A DNA stretch of 64,000 bases. Source: Synchiropus splendidus (lineage: Eukaryota > Chordata > Actinopteri > Syngnathiformes > Callionymidae). The translations under genes and the position numbers were made by a program. The stretch is taken from positions 21,733,563 through 21,797,562 of the forward strand of contig NC_071348.1 in the NCBI RefSeq assembly GCF_027744825.2. Reading direction: 5' to 3'. The stretch's first letter is position 1, and every line of letters starts with the position of its first letter. A model generated the notes under the pieces. It was given only the letters and a program-made list of their open reading frames with translations, was not told the origin of the DNA and ran no database searches. Shown here in pieces: positions 54,463 through 64,000 of this stretch.

Positions 54463-54472
54463 GTAATTGCGT

Positions 54473-55587
54473 AATGCATGCATAATTGGTTGATTCATCC
54501 TGATAATACAAACTATGATATTTGTTTTTATCCTTTGGTGCAACTTTTAAAGAGTTAAAACATTCAATTACTTCTACACTTGTTGCCTGGTTTTGAATAG
54601 ATTTTTTAATTTTTTTTTTTTTAATTAGCATTTTTAAAAATGCTAAACACAAAATGCACACTACAAAACTAACATGTCGCACCGTACTGCTCCCGCATTT
54701 GGCTATTTTCACCTGAAAATAAAGAATGAAGACACATTTAAATCAATGAAAAGCATGGCTTGTAATATACACATTTTAGCCACTTGTAAGGCAAAAAAAT
54801 AAAATAAAATAAAATTAAGGGTTAACATACTTTGGATATTTCTACACTACTTGTCTTACTAGCGATAGCATCAAGTATAAATGAATGTTCATTCAATGAA
54901 TGTTCTGTCCCTCCTACATTGTAGATGTGTTACATGACAAGTTATAGGACGTTTGTATAGCTATTGTATCGCATTGCTTCACAATTGTTACATTGCAGGA
55001 ACACATTCAGTCATTTCATCTTGCATGATATAGGGACTGAAAAGAAGCAGAGTGAAGAACAGTTCTTGTAACTTATTCTCACTTTCCCTCATTTTTGCCA
55101 CAGTGTTTGCGTGTCGCTGTGTGAGTGTTAAGTTTGTTGTGTGTTAAGGTCTATTTTGCGCTCTCGAAGGCTCAAACGTTGTGTTGCTCAGTCTGGTCTG
55201 ATCTAAATGTCACAGCTAATGATGAAGTAATTTTGTACTGCTCGCACGTTTGATCGTTTTACCCTTAAATTACAAGGTACAGTGCAAACTAAAAGTAGTC
55301 CATTTTTTTTTTTTTACCTTTAGTGTGACTAGATTTTTTTTGAAAAGCATGACTCAGTCAAGCAACGACTGATGAAAATAGAATGTTTCTATATTTTATC
55401 GTCTGACTTGAAACAGCATCATGTAACTTTAAAATAATAAAATCTCTCTTTGTTCCAGCTCCAGAGGTCCTTCCATCGCCACCAGAAGGTTATCGGCTGA
55501 CTCGAATCTAATATTAGAAGTGACAATGCATCTAGTACATAATATCATGAGATATTAACAGAAGCTTATAAATGATTAAATATATTT
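54473..55587. other. Unassigned Polinton interior
   Basis: AT-rich, no domains recognised. Confidence 0.4.
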
Positions 55588-56060
55588 ACCTGTATCACTC
55601 TGCGTTAATTATTACCCAGAGGGGTAATAATTCCTATAAAAGAAGAGATGAATATGATAAACCAACATGACAAAGTTTCTATAATAGTTTTTTATATTCA
55701 CCTATAAAGCATCCGTGGCTAGACTGGTATCTATTGAAGGGAGCACTGCAGTCGGATCCGCGTGTACGCCACCGTCTTCAAAAGTTGGTCGCATTATTGC
55801 TCGAATAATGAAATCTTTTTACTTGTATCACTCTGCGTTAAATGAATGTCACACAGATGGGTGACGACATCTGTGAATGAAAAGAGATGTGATAAACATG
55901 ACATAACGTTTTATATAATACTTATAATACTTGTATATGTAGATACACAGATATACTGTATATATATATATATATATAGATATATTCACCTATGGCGTGC
56001 AGAGGAAGAGGCATCCATAGCGAGACTGGAGTCCGTTTGAAAAGGAGTCCGATGAAGTTC
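55588..56060. repeat. Diverged tandem duplication, about 235-bp unit
   Basis: The blocks TGTATCACTCTGCGTTAA, GATGAATATGATAAACCAACATGACA, ATATTCACCTAT and GCATCCgTgGCtAGACTGG occur in the same order from 55588 and again from 55822, with indels and a TA run in the second copy. Confidence 0.75.
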
Positions 56061-56258
56061 TGGCAGGCCTGGTCAACAGCAAAGGTTACCCCTGAACTGA
56101 TGTAAAATGTGGTCAGAATCAGGGTCATCGAAATACTCCATTTGTGTTAGGTCTTTTGTTGATTTTGGATAAAACAATGTTGGAAGAGCTCAGCATTTGC
56201 TAGATAGCTCAGAGGTGTGAACTTTTTCCCCTGTCAAATGATGCTATTTGGAAAGGAG

Positions 56259-56259
<1 letters not shown>

Positions 56260-56331
<72 letters not shown>

Positions 56332-56349
56332 TGTGTGTGTGTGTGTGTT
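56260..56349. repeat. (GT)n microsatellite
   Basis: About 43 GT units with one GTAT interruption. Confidence 0.98.
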
Positions 56350-56650
56350 GTCTGAAGACAGCGAGGTTTGCCTTCAGACAGACCTCTCTGTCTTCAGATT
56401 GTCTCTTTTGAAGATTCAACCGGCCGGGAAAGAACTCACAACTCCTCAGCAAATTAACCCGTATCATGGACTCTGTTTCAGTGTCTGAGAAAGAGTCAGG
56501 CCTAGTGACTGTTGTTCCCCCACTGTTTGACCTCATTTTTGAAAGTATTTCCTGAGTAAGTAAAAAATCACTCACACAGGGTATAAAATTAAATAGACCG
56601 ATTCAACAGAAACTCATATGAGTCGGATAGCTGTGTCATTTGAACTAATG

Positions 56651-56970
56651 CTGAAAACTAAAAGTATTTCTTTCTTTTGTTTTATCCCTGTTCACTCAAC
56701 CTTATTTTCTGAAAAACTAAAAATATTTCTTTCTTTTGTTTTATCCTTTCATCGCTTTACCCTAGTTTCTGAAATCTAAAAGTTTTTCTCTCTTTTGTTT
56801 TATCCTTGTTCACTCAACCTTATTTTTTTGAAAACTTAAAGTATTTCTTTCATTTGTTTTATCCTTTCATTGCTTGACCCTAGTTTCTGAAAACTAAAAG
56901 TATTCCTCCCTTTTGTTTTATCCTTGTTCACTGAATGTTATTTTCTGAAAAACTAAAAGTATTTCTCAAA
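56651..56970. repeat. 59-bp tandem repeat with alternating variants
   Basis: Units of 58-61 bp start at about 56651, 56709, 56770, 56829, 56887 and 56945 with CTGAAAACTAAAAGTATTTC. Two variants alternate (TTGTTCACTCAACCTTATTT and TTTCATtGCTTgACCCTAGTTT), so the true repeat is a dimer of about 118 bp. Confidence 0.88.
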
Positions 56971-57229
56971 CAAGTAGAAATTATCTGTTTTAAACACATT
57001 TTGAAAAAATGGTGCATGAGTTGGGTAGCTGTGTCATTTGAACTATTAGTGAAGACTAAAAAAGTGTTTTGTTTCTCCTGTGTTATCTTTAAGAAATATT
57101 TCAAGAATGAAAAACTGTTTCATAAGATGTTAAATAACTTCTAAAATGTTTAAACCAGAAATAATATTGTAGCTACTAACACTGTGAGGATGCAGCTGAC
57201 CCCTCCCATGCATCACACAGGATGTAGCA

Positions 57230-57456
57230 TCCGCCCTCGACCTTCATTATTTTCCTTCCTGTCATAAAACAAGGGGAATGGTTATTATTTTAATTTCCTG
57301 TTGATATAAAAAAGGGGGAGGGTTATTATTTTAACTTCTTGTTGATAGAAACAAAGGGGGAGGGGTTTTATTACCTCCGGAAGGGGAAGGGTTTATTACC
57401 TCCAGGGGCCATAAATCAATACAGGTTTGACATTTTGTGGTTTCCTTCTTCTCTCT
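57230..57456. repeat. Polinton right terminal inverted repeat
   Basis: Inverted partner of 42939-43205; ends GGTTTCCTTCTTCTCTCT. Confidence 0.95.
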
Positions 57457-58202
57457 GATGATGGATATACCCCCACAGCTCCACTCCCTATGACTTATCC
57501 TGAGAGTTTTCAATCGTTCCTTATTATTATTATCCTTATTATTTCTCTTTGACTGTAGTCCGAGCGTAGCGGAGATGGGAGAACCTTGGGCTAATGTGGA
57601 GATGAACTCGCCGGGGCTCCGCCCTTAACTCCAGGTCCGCCATGCAGGTCAACTTGAGTAGGTGGAGAGAGTATCCTCACCACATAGTCTGACCTGAGAT
57701 AAACCATGTGGAGTGCAAACAGGACAGAACTTCAACGTCCAGACCTCACGCCTTAAAGATTGCAGCCGAACCGTGGTGGCCACCACTGCGGATAAGTGCG
57801 CAGGAGAAGCGTCGCCAAAGTAGGTGAAGATTGACCGGTGGCCTGTCTCATATCAAAGAGGGGTGGCGTGCCAAGAGACCTGCTGCTATCTCCACACGCA
57901 AGGTCTCACGCCAGTCCTGCCTACTAGACGTCTTGCGCCAACGACCTCACCCCCAAGGTCCCTGCTCTGGCAACTACACAGGGGAACCTAAAGCCATCCC
58001 ATAGCCACAGCACTTGTTTGAGACCAACGTGGATGAACACAATTGGCAAAAATTAAACGTCCACATTTGAAGGGAAAACTCGCCAGTGGAGAAACGTTTG
58101 GCCCATGACGAAGCGCTGCGGAAGAGAATGATTCTTTCATCTATTGACCAGAGCTGCTGGAAGTACCTGTAAACAGGACAACATGAGGCAAAGAAGAAGC
58201 TG
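57457..58202. other. Unassigned, possible DIRS copy C 3' region
   Basis: No recombinase C-terminal motif (HxxR or Tyr) recognised on the minus strand, and no kif18a motor exon, although the latter would be expected if the neck exon continued past the Polinton. Confidence 0.35.
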
Positions 58203-59388
58203 CTACGTCAGACAAATAGAAATCTGCAAAAGTTGAGGCGGAACCCGAGGAGGCTGCTCGGCCGGTTTCTGCCAAAGAAACTCCTCAGAAGGCAGCAATG
58301 GATGTTGCCCCTTTTTACCACCTGCCAGAGCCACCCACATCTTATCTGTTTTCCCGACGGCCTTGACTCCATTCAGACTAGCTCTCGACCTCACGGGACA
58401 CACCTTGTGCAAGTGCCAGTGGTTCTCATCCGGGTGGGGGGTAGGACAGAAAGCCTTCACCGAAAAATTGCTGACCTCAGAAGAGGCACAAAGAAATTTG
58501 GGAAAAAAGACTAATCGAGAAGACACGTAGTTCTCCAAACCCTCCTGATGGAGGGCAGGACAAGTAGGAGAGCTGCTTTGTAAGCCACCAGCTCCAAAGG
58601 AGCCTGATCAAGTGGCTCGAAGGGAGCTTCAAAGAGAGACTTTAATACCAATTCAAGATCCCAATAGGGGCAGATGTGTCTGGAGGTGGGTCTTAACTGG
58701 ACTAACAGTGGATGTTTACCCAACGGACAGCAGTCCACACCCATTGAGCATTATATACTTTGAGTGTTGCGGGTGCTTCAGCATTTCGAATAGTGAACTG
58801 CACCTCAGGGGGGCAGAGGACTGCCTGCTAGCCTTGAAGTAGCCATGCTTTGTTGGGGACACCCCTGGATCGGCGGACCCCTCATAATTTCTGCCCCCTG
58901 CTGCTGGACTGTTTGCAGGACTTGAACAGGTTGCAGCACACCCTCGTGTGAGTACTCCAGAACATCTCCCAGGACTCTGGAACTCCTATGAGGTCATCTT
59001 GACCACAAAGCTTAACCCCCAGCCTTGCAGTGTGGCCTGACCTGAGAACCATGGGCAATTACCATGGCCGTCCATACCGGACGTCTGACTGGCACCGCCG
59101 GCTCCTTTGTCAGACGGCTGTCAAGGAGATGCACGTTTTGCTGCACTAAACCGCCTGCAATGTCACCGGCTTTTCACTCCTCATGAAACGGCTCACTAGA
59201 CGATGCTCGCCGACGGGGTGACCGTCCAGACCATTGTGTAGCATGGAAAGGGCTGCTACATATACCCATAATGTAGCACTGCACCGATGTTCATTAACCA
59301 GATGTTGGAGAAAAGAGAGGATTAGAGAATAGGTGCCGATTTTGGGGAGGCTGACAGGGTTCCACACCACTGGGGAAACAATGTCCAT
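58203..59388 (-). pseudogene. DIRS tyrosine recombinase, fragmented
   Basis: Three pieces: the core-binding domain (GTYSLILSFLQHLVNEHRCSATLWVYVAALS, 59388-59146), the start of the catalytic domain (LELVLKSLFEAPFEPLDQAPLELVAYKAALLLVLPSIRRV, 58744-58511) and a later part with SVKAFCPTPHPDE and HKVCPVRS (58538-58203). In the first catalytic box the usual Arg position reads SIRRVWR. The C-terminal HxxR/Tyr part is not found. Confidence 0.7.
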
Positions 59389-59849
59389 TTAGCATTGTAT
59401 GCTCTGAGGGTTGACAGAGCTTTAGCGTTCTGAAGAATCAATGGGACATCCGGCATGTGACTGATTGTTAAGCCTGGAGAAGTCAAATCTTGAAGGGTCG
59501 TCCTTGTATTGGGGGAGCCCTCGGGGTTCCTGATGCTTGCAGAAGCGCTGACCTCGATGGAGGGAACTCCCAGGGGCCTTTGATCCGCATCTGACACATC
59601 TCCAGATACCAGCTGGAGCTGTCTGGAGCCACGAGAATCATTCTCACAGTCGGCAGCTGAATTCTCCTCATCAGAGAAAGAAGAAGGCAAGGAGGAGGAA
59701 GGGCAAACAGGAGGCCTTCTGAGTCCAGACTGAGTCCAGCATGACCCCACGAACGTCGTGCTCTGTCTGGGACTGGGACTCTGACTGGGAGTGCGCTTTT
59801 CAGGAGGTTTACTCTGTGTCTCAATAGCACGATGTGCTCCAACACCAAG

Positions 59850-60530
59850 CTGGTGTGCGCTCATGACTCCTGTTTCGACCTGGCTAGAATCAACCAGTAC
59901 TCCAAGTACGTCAGAATTCGCAGACCTTGTCTCCTTAATGGATCGAGCCCCACCTCCACGCACTTTGCGAAGGTGCGAGGCACTAGAGTGCTGTATTAAA
60001 CCTGACCCTCGAGCCCAAACCGGAAAAACTTTCTGTGACTCGGCCAAACCGTGTTGTGGAAGTTGGAGTGTGCAAGATCAAGATCCACTCTCACACTCTG
60101 ACGCACTCCAGGAGTCTCGTGGTAGTCCAGAACCGCTGTCTGGTCACGAATTGGTTGAGGACACTGAGGTCCAGAACAGTTCTCCACTCTCCTGTCTTCT
60201 TGGGTTCCAGAAAGTACCAGGAGTGAAACCCAGTGTAAGAGGATCGCTTTGGCACTAGCTCGATTACTTCCTTTGACAGGAGAGCGCGGACCTCCTCCAT
60301 CAGAAATGACCGCTGGTTCTCTGAGTTGACCCAGGTCCACTTGAAGTCGCGGAACCTGGGATTTGACTGTGAAACTGAAGGGCGTGTCAATGACCGAGTG
60401 TCTTCTCGATCCATATGGGCAGGTGGGGAGACATGCGCTTTCAATTCGGAAGATACTCTGTCAAGACAGGCGCCCTGAGCACAGGAACGTACCCGGCCTC
60501 CGGGGCAGGTCCAGGTCGAAAAGGCCATCG
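59850..60530 (-). pseudogene. DIRS reverse transcriptase, YLDD lost
   Basis: The RT fingers read SFLMEEVRALLSKEVIELVP and YTGFHSWYFLEPKKTGEWRTVLDLSVLNQFV (60528-60091). The palm continues in another frame: near 59900 the minus strand reads LRRQGLRILTYLEYWLILA, where the family has YLDD. Both catalytic Asps of that motif are changed (Glu-Tyr), so the enzyme is dead regardless of the frameshifts. Confidence 0.75.
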
Positions 60531-61205
60531 GTGCTCAGCGCCCAATGTTCTTCAAAAACAGACTCGCTTTTGTCAGCTGGGGAAGTAGGGTCCCAAACTT
60601 GCAGTGTACCTTGATCTGACACTGCAATTCTCCTAAGATGGACACCCGAGGGACCGGCCCAATCATCCTCAGAAAGAGATGACTCTCTCGATGACGATGT
60701 CTTGCTTGCCTACGAGAGGTTTGGAGTGCTGCAGAGAAAAGAATCACAGACAGACATCGGATCAGACATCGCACGAGGGAGCTGAGAACAGAACCGGTCT
60801 GGCATGCAGCGCCTACTGTGTGATGAAGTGGTGGCTTTCGCGGTCCTGTGGCGACCCCTGCTGGAAACTGGCAAGTCTGAATAATAAGAAGAGTTAATGG
60901 CAAAATTGAAACTCTCCCGACTTTTGGCAAGAACCGGGATCTGTTGAGAGACGGGAAAGAGTTATTTGACGCCTATGCTTCTTATTGTGGCAAAGCTGAA
61001 AAAAAACATAACTTCTTGGCTCCAGAAACTTCCCCGTCTCTAGAGACGATATCAAACAAAAACACATTTTGAAGCAGGATTCCGCATTGACTGGAACCGG
61101 AAGAGAACTTGGAGGGTGATAAACCCTAATTTTGGGCGGAGAAGAAACAGACCAAATACCAAAGTCATGCATCTTTTTTTTTTTTTTTTTGAGTTAGACT
61201 TTGGT

Positions 61206-61735
61206 TCAGATGCATACTTTTAGATACAAAGTTTTCTTCCTTCGCATTTGGAGGGTGCAGAGCTGAGAGACCGACTGGTCTCTCCAAGAGGAGCAGCGAT
61301 GATCAGCGCGGCGATGATCCGGACGGCTGGGCTCACCCCTCCCCTTCGACCAGCGACGGTGTTCCCCCTGGGCGGCGGCTGTGTGAGGAGGCGCTGCGAG
61401 CAGAGCACCGACGGACTGTTGAATCTCCAAAATCTCTGGTGGAGTGAGAAAGGTTCTGCGATGGATGAGCCTGTCCACAGAGCTCATGAAGAGCCAGATC
61501 TCAAGCGCTATGAGCCGGTTGCAGACGGCGTAGACACCATTCCACTGCGCAATAGTGGCTCTGTCAGCGCCGGGTGGGAAGGTCACTCCTCAGGGGAGTA
61601 GTCGAGCTCCAGGGGCGAGGGTATCGCGCATCGCACATCGCGCATGACGGCTAAGCGAGATGAAACGCGGCGCCGCATATCCAAACCCTCCACCTGGCAG
61701 TAAGCTCTGTACCTGACCACGTGCGGTGCTAGTGC
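61206..61735 (-). pseudogene. DIRS gag fragment, copy C
   Basis: One frame reads LALAPHVVRYRAYCQVEGLDMRRRVSSRLAVMRDV... to 61583. A second (61586-61206) continues FPPGADRATIAQWNGVYAVC, LFMSSVDRLIHRRTFLTPPEI and a basic tail. The SSVDRLIHR segment corresponds in place to SMDRLL in copies A and B. A one-base overlap between the frames marks the frameshift. Confidence 0.6.
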
Positions 61736-61746
61736 CAGTTTATTTA

Positions 61747-61750
<4 letters not shown>

Positions 61751-61830
<80 letters not shown>
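61751..61830. repeat. (AT)n microsatellite
   Basis: Forty uninterrupted AT units. Confidence 0.98.
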
Positions 61831-61831
<1 letters not shown>

Positions 61832-61920
61832 TGGGTGAAGAACTAATTCAACCTGTCTGAAGTGAGAGTGAGAGTTGAGAGTTAGTAACATTTTTTTATT
61901 TTTGTCGGTCTGTAAACCAT
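61831..61920 (+). repeat. Satellite unit, left piece
   Basis: AACTAATTCAACCTGTCTGAAGTG...TTTTATTTTTGTCGGTCTG matches 63610-63680 and the last bases of the window, so it is part of the same satellite as 63324-64000. Confidence 0.75.
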
Positions 61921-61934
61921 CTTTACTTTTCACT

Positions 61935-63323
61935 AACTACAAGCCACGTGCCCCCCACACTCTGAACAACCTTGCTCTTGCACAGGACCAGAACAACTTC
62001 TATTGTCGCTTTGAGCAGCCATTTTGCACCAACACCTCTGTGGTCTCTCCAGCCCCATGTTCCACTTTACAACAAAGGACTATGCTGTCTCTTAGTGACA
62101 CAACTAAGATGAACGGTGTCACTGAGACAGCAACGTCGATCACAGACACTTTTGATGAGCCACCCCCTCACCTCCCCCCTCTTCCTCTTTCTCTTGACAT
62201 CATGGAGCACGACGTGCGCACTCAGCTCAGGAGGCTGAACCTTCGGAAGGCGGCAGGTCCGGACAGAGTTTCCCCTGCCATCCTGAAGCATTGTGCTGCT
62301 GAGCTGGCTCCAGTGTTCACTGACATCTTCAATGCTTCCTTGGTGTCCTGTCATGTACCTGCCAGCTTTGAGTCCTCCAATACCATCCCTGTTCCCAAGA
62401 AGGCCAGGATCACATGACTGAATGACTACAGACCGGTGGCACTGACGTCTGTGGTCATGAAGTCCTTTGAGCGCCTGGTTCTCTCTCACCTGAAATCTAT
62501 CACTGCTTCTCACCTGGACTCATTGCAGTTTGCCTACAGAGCCAACAGATCTGTGGACGATGCAGTGAACCAGGCCCTTCATTTTGTTATGGAGCATCTG
62601 GACCACCCAGGAACCTATGGCAGGATCCTGTTTATGGACTTAAGCTCTGCCTTTAACAAAATTCTTCCAGCTCTGCTTGAATACAAGCTTCGCCAGCTTG
62701 ACGTGCCTGACTCCCTCTGTAGATGGATTACAGACTTCCTGACCAGCCGAAGTCAGTGTGTGCGGCTGGGGACGACTGTCTCCGACACTCGGACCCTCAT
62801 CATCGGGTCTCCTCAGGGCTGTGTTCTCTCGCCGTGGCTCTTCTCTATGTACACTAACTGCTGCACCTCCAGCCACGAGTCCATGAAGCTGATCAAGTTT
62901 GCGGATGACACCACCATCATCAGGCTCATCTCAGATGGAGATGAGTCGGCTTACAGGAGGGAGGTGGAGCGGCTAATGTCCTGGTGCAGCTACAACAACC
63001 TGGAGCTCAACGCCCAGAAGACAGTGGAGATGTTCATAGACTTCAGGAGAGTAACAGTTTCTCTGTCCCCTCTCATGTTGGCTGGTTTACCTATTCCTAT
63101 TGTGGACTCCTTCTGCTTCCTGGGAACCACCATCACTGAGGACCTCAAATGGGAGCCAACCATCAGGTCCCTCATCAGGAAGGCCCAGCAGAGAATGTTC
63201 TTTCTGAGGCAGCGACGGAAACTACAACTGCCGACGAAGTTGCTGGTGGAGTTCTACACAGCCATCATCCAGTCCATCCTCACCTACTCTATCACCGTCT
63301 GGTACAACAGCGCCACCTCCTGA
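61935..63323 (+). mobile_element. Rex1-like LINE fragment
   Basis: Encodes the pre-RT linker and RT of a non-LTR element. Both ends are cut: no endonuclease at the 5' side, and the frame ends at NSATS with none of the 3' tail present in the LINE at 19.5-22.2 kb. It lies between two pieces of one satellite. Confidence 0.8.
61935..63323 (+). pseudogene. LINE reverse transcriptase, one stop
   Basis: A single frame from about 61935 hits TGA at 62415 (in the TLNDYRPVAL neighbourhood) and reopens in the +1 register by 62436. It shows LNLRKAAGPDRVSPAIL, DYRPVALTSVVMKSFERL, LQFAYRANRSVDDAV, LFMDLSSAFN (first catalytic Asp), [16 protein letters not shown] and FADDTTIIRLI (both palm Asps), then SWCSYNNLELNAQKT, FLGTTITEDLKWEP and a thumb-like region ending SILTYSITVWYNSATS. 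It would synthesise cDNA at a nicked target. It is related to, but clearly distinct from, the LINE at 19.5 kb (YADDT there, FADDT here). Confidence 0.82.
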
Positions 63324-64000
63324 AAATGTGTTTCATGCACCGTTCACTCACTGCTCTGGGATGCCTGAGAACATGAAAATTTCACCTGCAAATATTGGAA
63401 AAACAGTCTTTCTAAAAAAAATTAATACTAAACCTATATTTCTGAACTGTATTTCAAAGGGTTATCAACATTTTTTTTTTTTTTTCCTGGTCAGAAACCG
63501 AGCTTGTCTCGGGCTGAAAACGCATTTTCTGTACTGTACATTCTCTGCTCAGGGAATGCCTCAGAACATGAAAATCTCACCTGAATTTACAGCAGAAGCG
63601 GTCTTTCTAGTAGCTGCAGAATTAATTCAACATATCTGAAGTGGTTTCAGAGCGATAACATTTTTATGTTTGTCAATTCTGAAAACCACTGTCACTCCTG
63701 CTGGAAACGCAATATCTGCACTGTTCAGTCACTGCTCAGGGTTGCCTGAGAACATGAAAATTTCTCCTGCATGTATAGGAAAAACACTCTTTCTAATATA
63801 TTTAACGCTAAACCTACATTTCTGAAATGTTTTTAGAGGGTTATCAAGAATTTTATTTTTGACGGTCCCAAACCCACTTTCTCTTCTCTCAGGCATACCA
63901 CAGAACATGAAAATTTCACCTCCCACTAAAAGCAGAAGGGATCTTTCTAGTAGGTGCCAAACAAGTTCAACATGTCTGAAGTGGTTTCAGAGTGATAACA
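63324..64000 (+). repeat. Dimeric satellite, half-units of about 190 bp
   Basis: GCCTgAGAACATGAAAATTTCACCTG recurs at about 63363, 63556, 63743 and 63898. Alternate copies are more alike (GAAAAACa-TCTTTCTAA type versus GCAGAAG-GaTCTTTCTAGTAG type), giving a dimer of about 350-380 bp. The array runs off the right edge. Confidence 0.85.

Larger units (their letters stand above)
42939..57456. mobile_element. Polinton/Maverick DNA transposon, 14.5 kb
   Basis: Inverted ends (42939-43205 and 57230-57456) start AGAGAGAAGAAGGAAAC. The left half encodes, rightward, two or more unknown small proteins, integrase, penton-like minor capsid protein, double-jelly-roll major capsid protein and adenain-like protease. 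The right half encodes, leftward, the packaging ATPase and small proteins. The protein-primed DNA polymerase B is not recognisable. No clean 6-bp target duplication. Insertions inside it include a LINE tail with its own target duplication. Confidence 0.92.
58203..61735 (-). mobile_element. DIRS retrotransposon copy C, decayed
   Basis: Minus-strand order gag (61730-61206), RT (60530-59850), RNase H/linker traces (about 59850-59450), recombinase parts (59388-58203). Inverted terminal repeats were not identified. Many frameshifts. It belongs to a subgroup different from copies A and B, judging by the wording of gag and RT. Confidence 0.8.

Noticed and set aside
42931..57462. GACGAG / GATGAT as a Polinton 6-bp target duplication
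   Set aside because: Only four of six bases agree and the left edge sits in a GA repeat, so the boundary can slide; not convincing.
57331..57513. Minus-strand 60-codon frame at the Polinton right tip
   Set aside because: It lies across the inverted repeat and flank; no similarity to the missing kif18a motor exons.

Overview
The window is vertebrate nuclear DNA, almost certainly from a ray-finned fish. It has no operons or compact genes. It is a dense nest of old transposons of the mix usual in teleosts: three DIRS elements, a Polinton/Maverick, BEL/Pao and chromodomain gypsy LTR elements, Rex1-like LINEs, hAT transposons and tRNA-derived SINEs, with long dinucleotide microsatellites between them. 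The only recognisable host gene is kif18a-like (kinesin-8). I cannot name the species.

Layout. 1-4470 is a 41-bp minisatellite of about 109 copies with a 13-unit (533-bp) higher-order repeat inside it. 5.6-7.2 kb is a DIRS remnant (minus strand). 8-13.3 kb holds a SINE, two copies of a short DNA element, hairpins, a solo LTR and a hAT relic. 13.8-15.9 kb is an intron-containing hAT transposase pseudogene with a BED finger. 16-19 kb is a BEL/Pao element that lost its RT core and integrase. 19.2-25.9 kb is a minus-strand gypsy element carrying an opposite-strand LINE where most of its integrase should be. 26-29.4 kb is mostly unassigned. 29.4-34.35 kb is a nearly full DIRS element with inverted terminal repeats and an internal complementary region, bracketed by a 163-bp direct repeat. 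34.35-42.9 kb is the kif18a region: a possible 5' exon, a gypsy-like element with two LTRs and a 4-bp target duplication, and a first coding exon, all before 39.5 kb; then four later kif18a exons on the opposite strand, with a solo LTR between two of them. 42.9-57.5 kb is a Polinton bounded by about 220-270 bp inverted repeats. 58.2-61.7 kb is a third, decayed DIRS. 61.8-64 kb is a satellite interrupted by a LINE fragment.

How the parts relate. Each mobile element is readable as a complete life-cycle kit that has since broken: gag/RT/RNase H/tyrosine recombinase in DIRS; gag/protease/RT/integrase in the LTR elements; integrase/capsids/protease/ATPase in the Polinton. Nearly every one carries frameshifts, stops, lost catalytic residues or clean internal deletions of the polymerase module, so none looks autonomous. 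The Polinton has two convergent gene blocks that meet at a palindromic bidirectional polyadenylation signal. The kif18a locus has been invaded by a gypsy element, a solo LTR and the Polinton. Its exons also lie on both strands, so it is either rearranged in the genome or mis-assembled.
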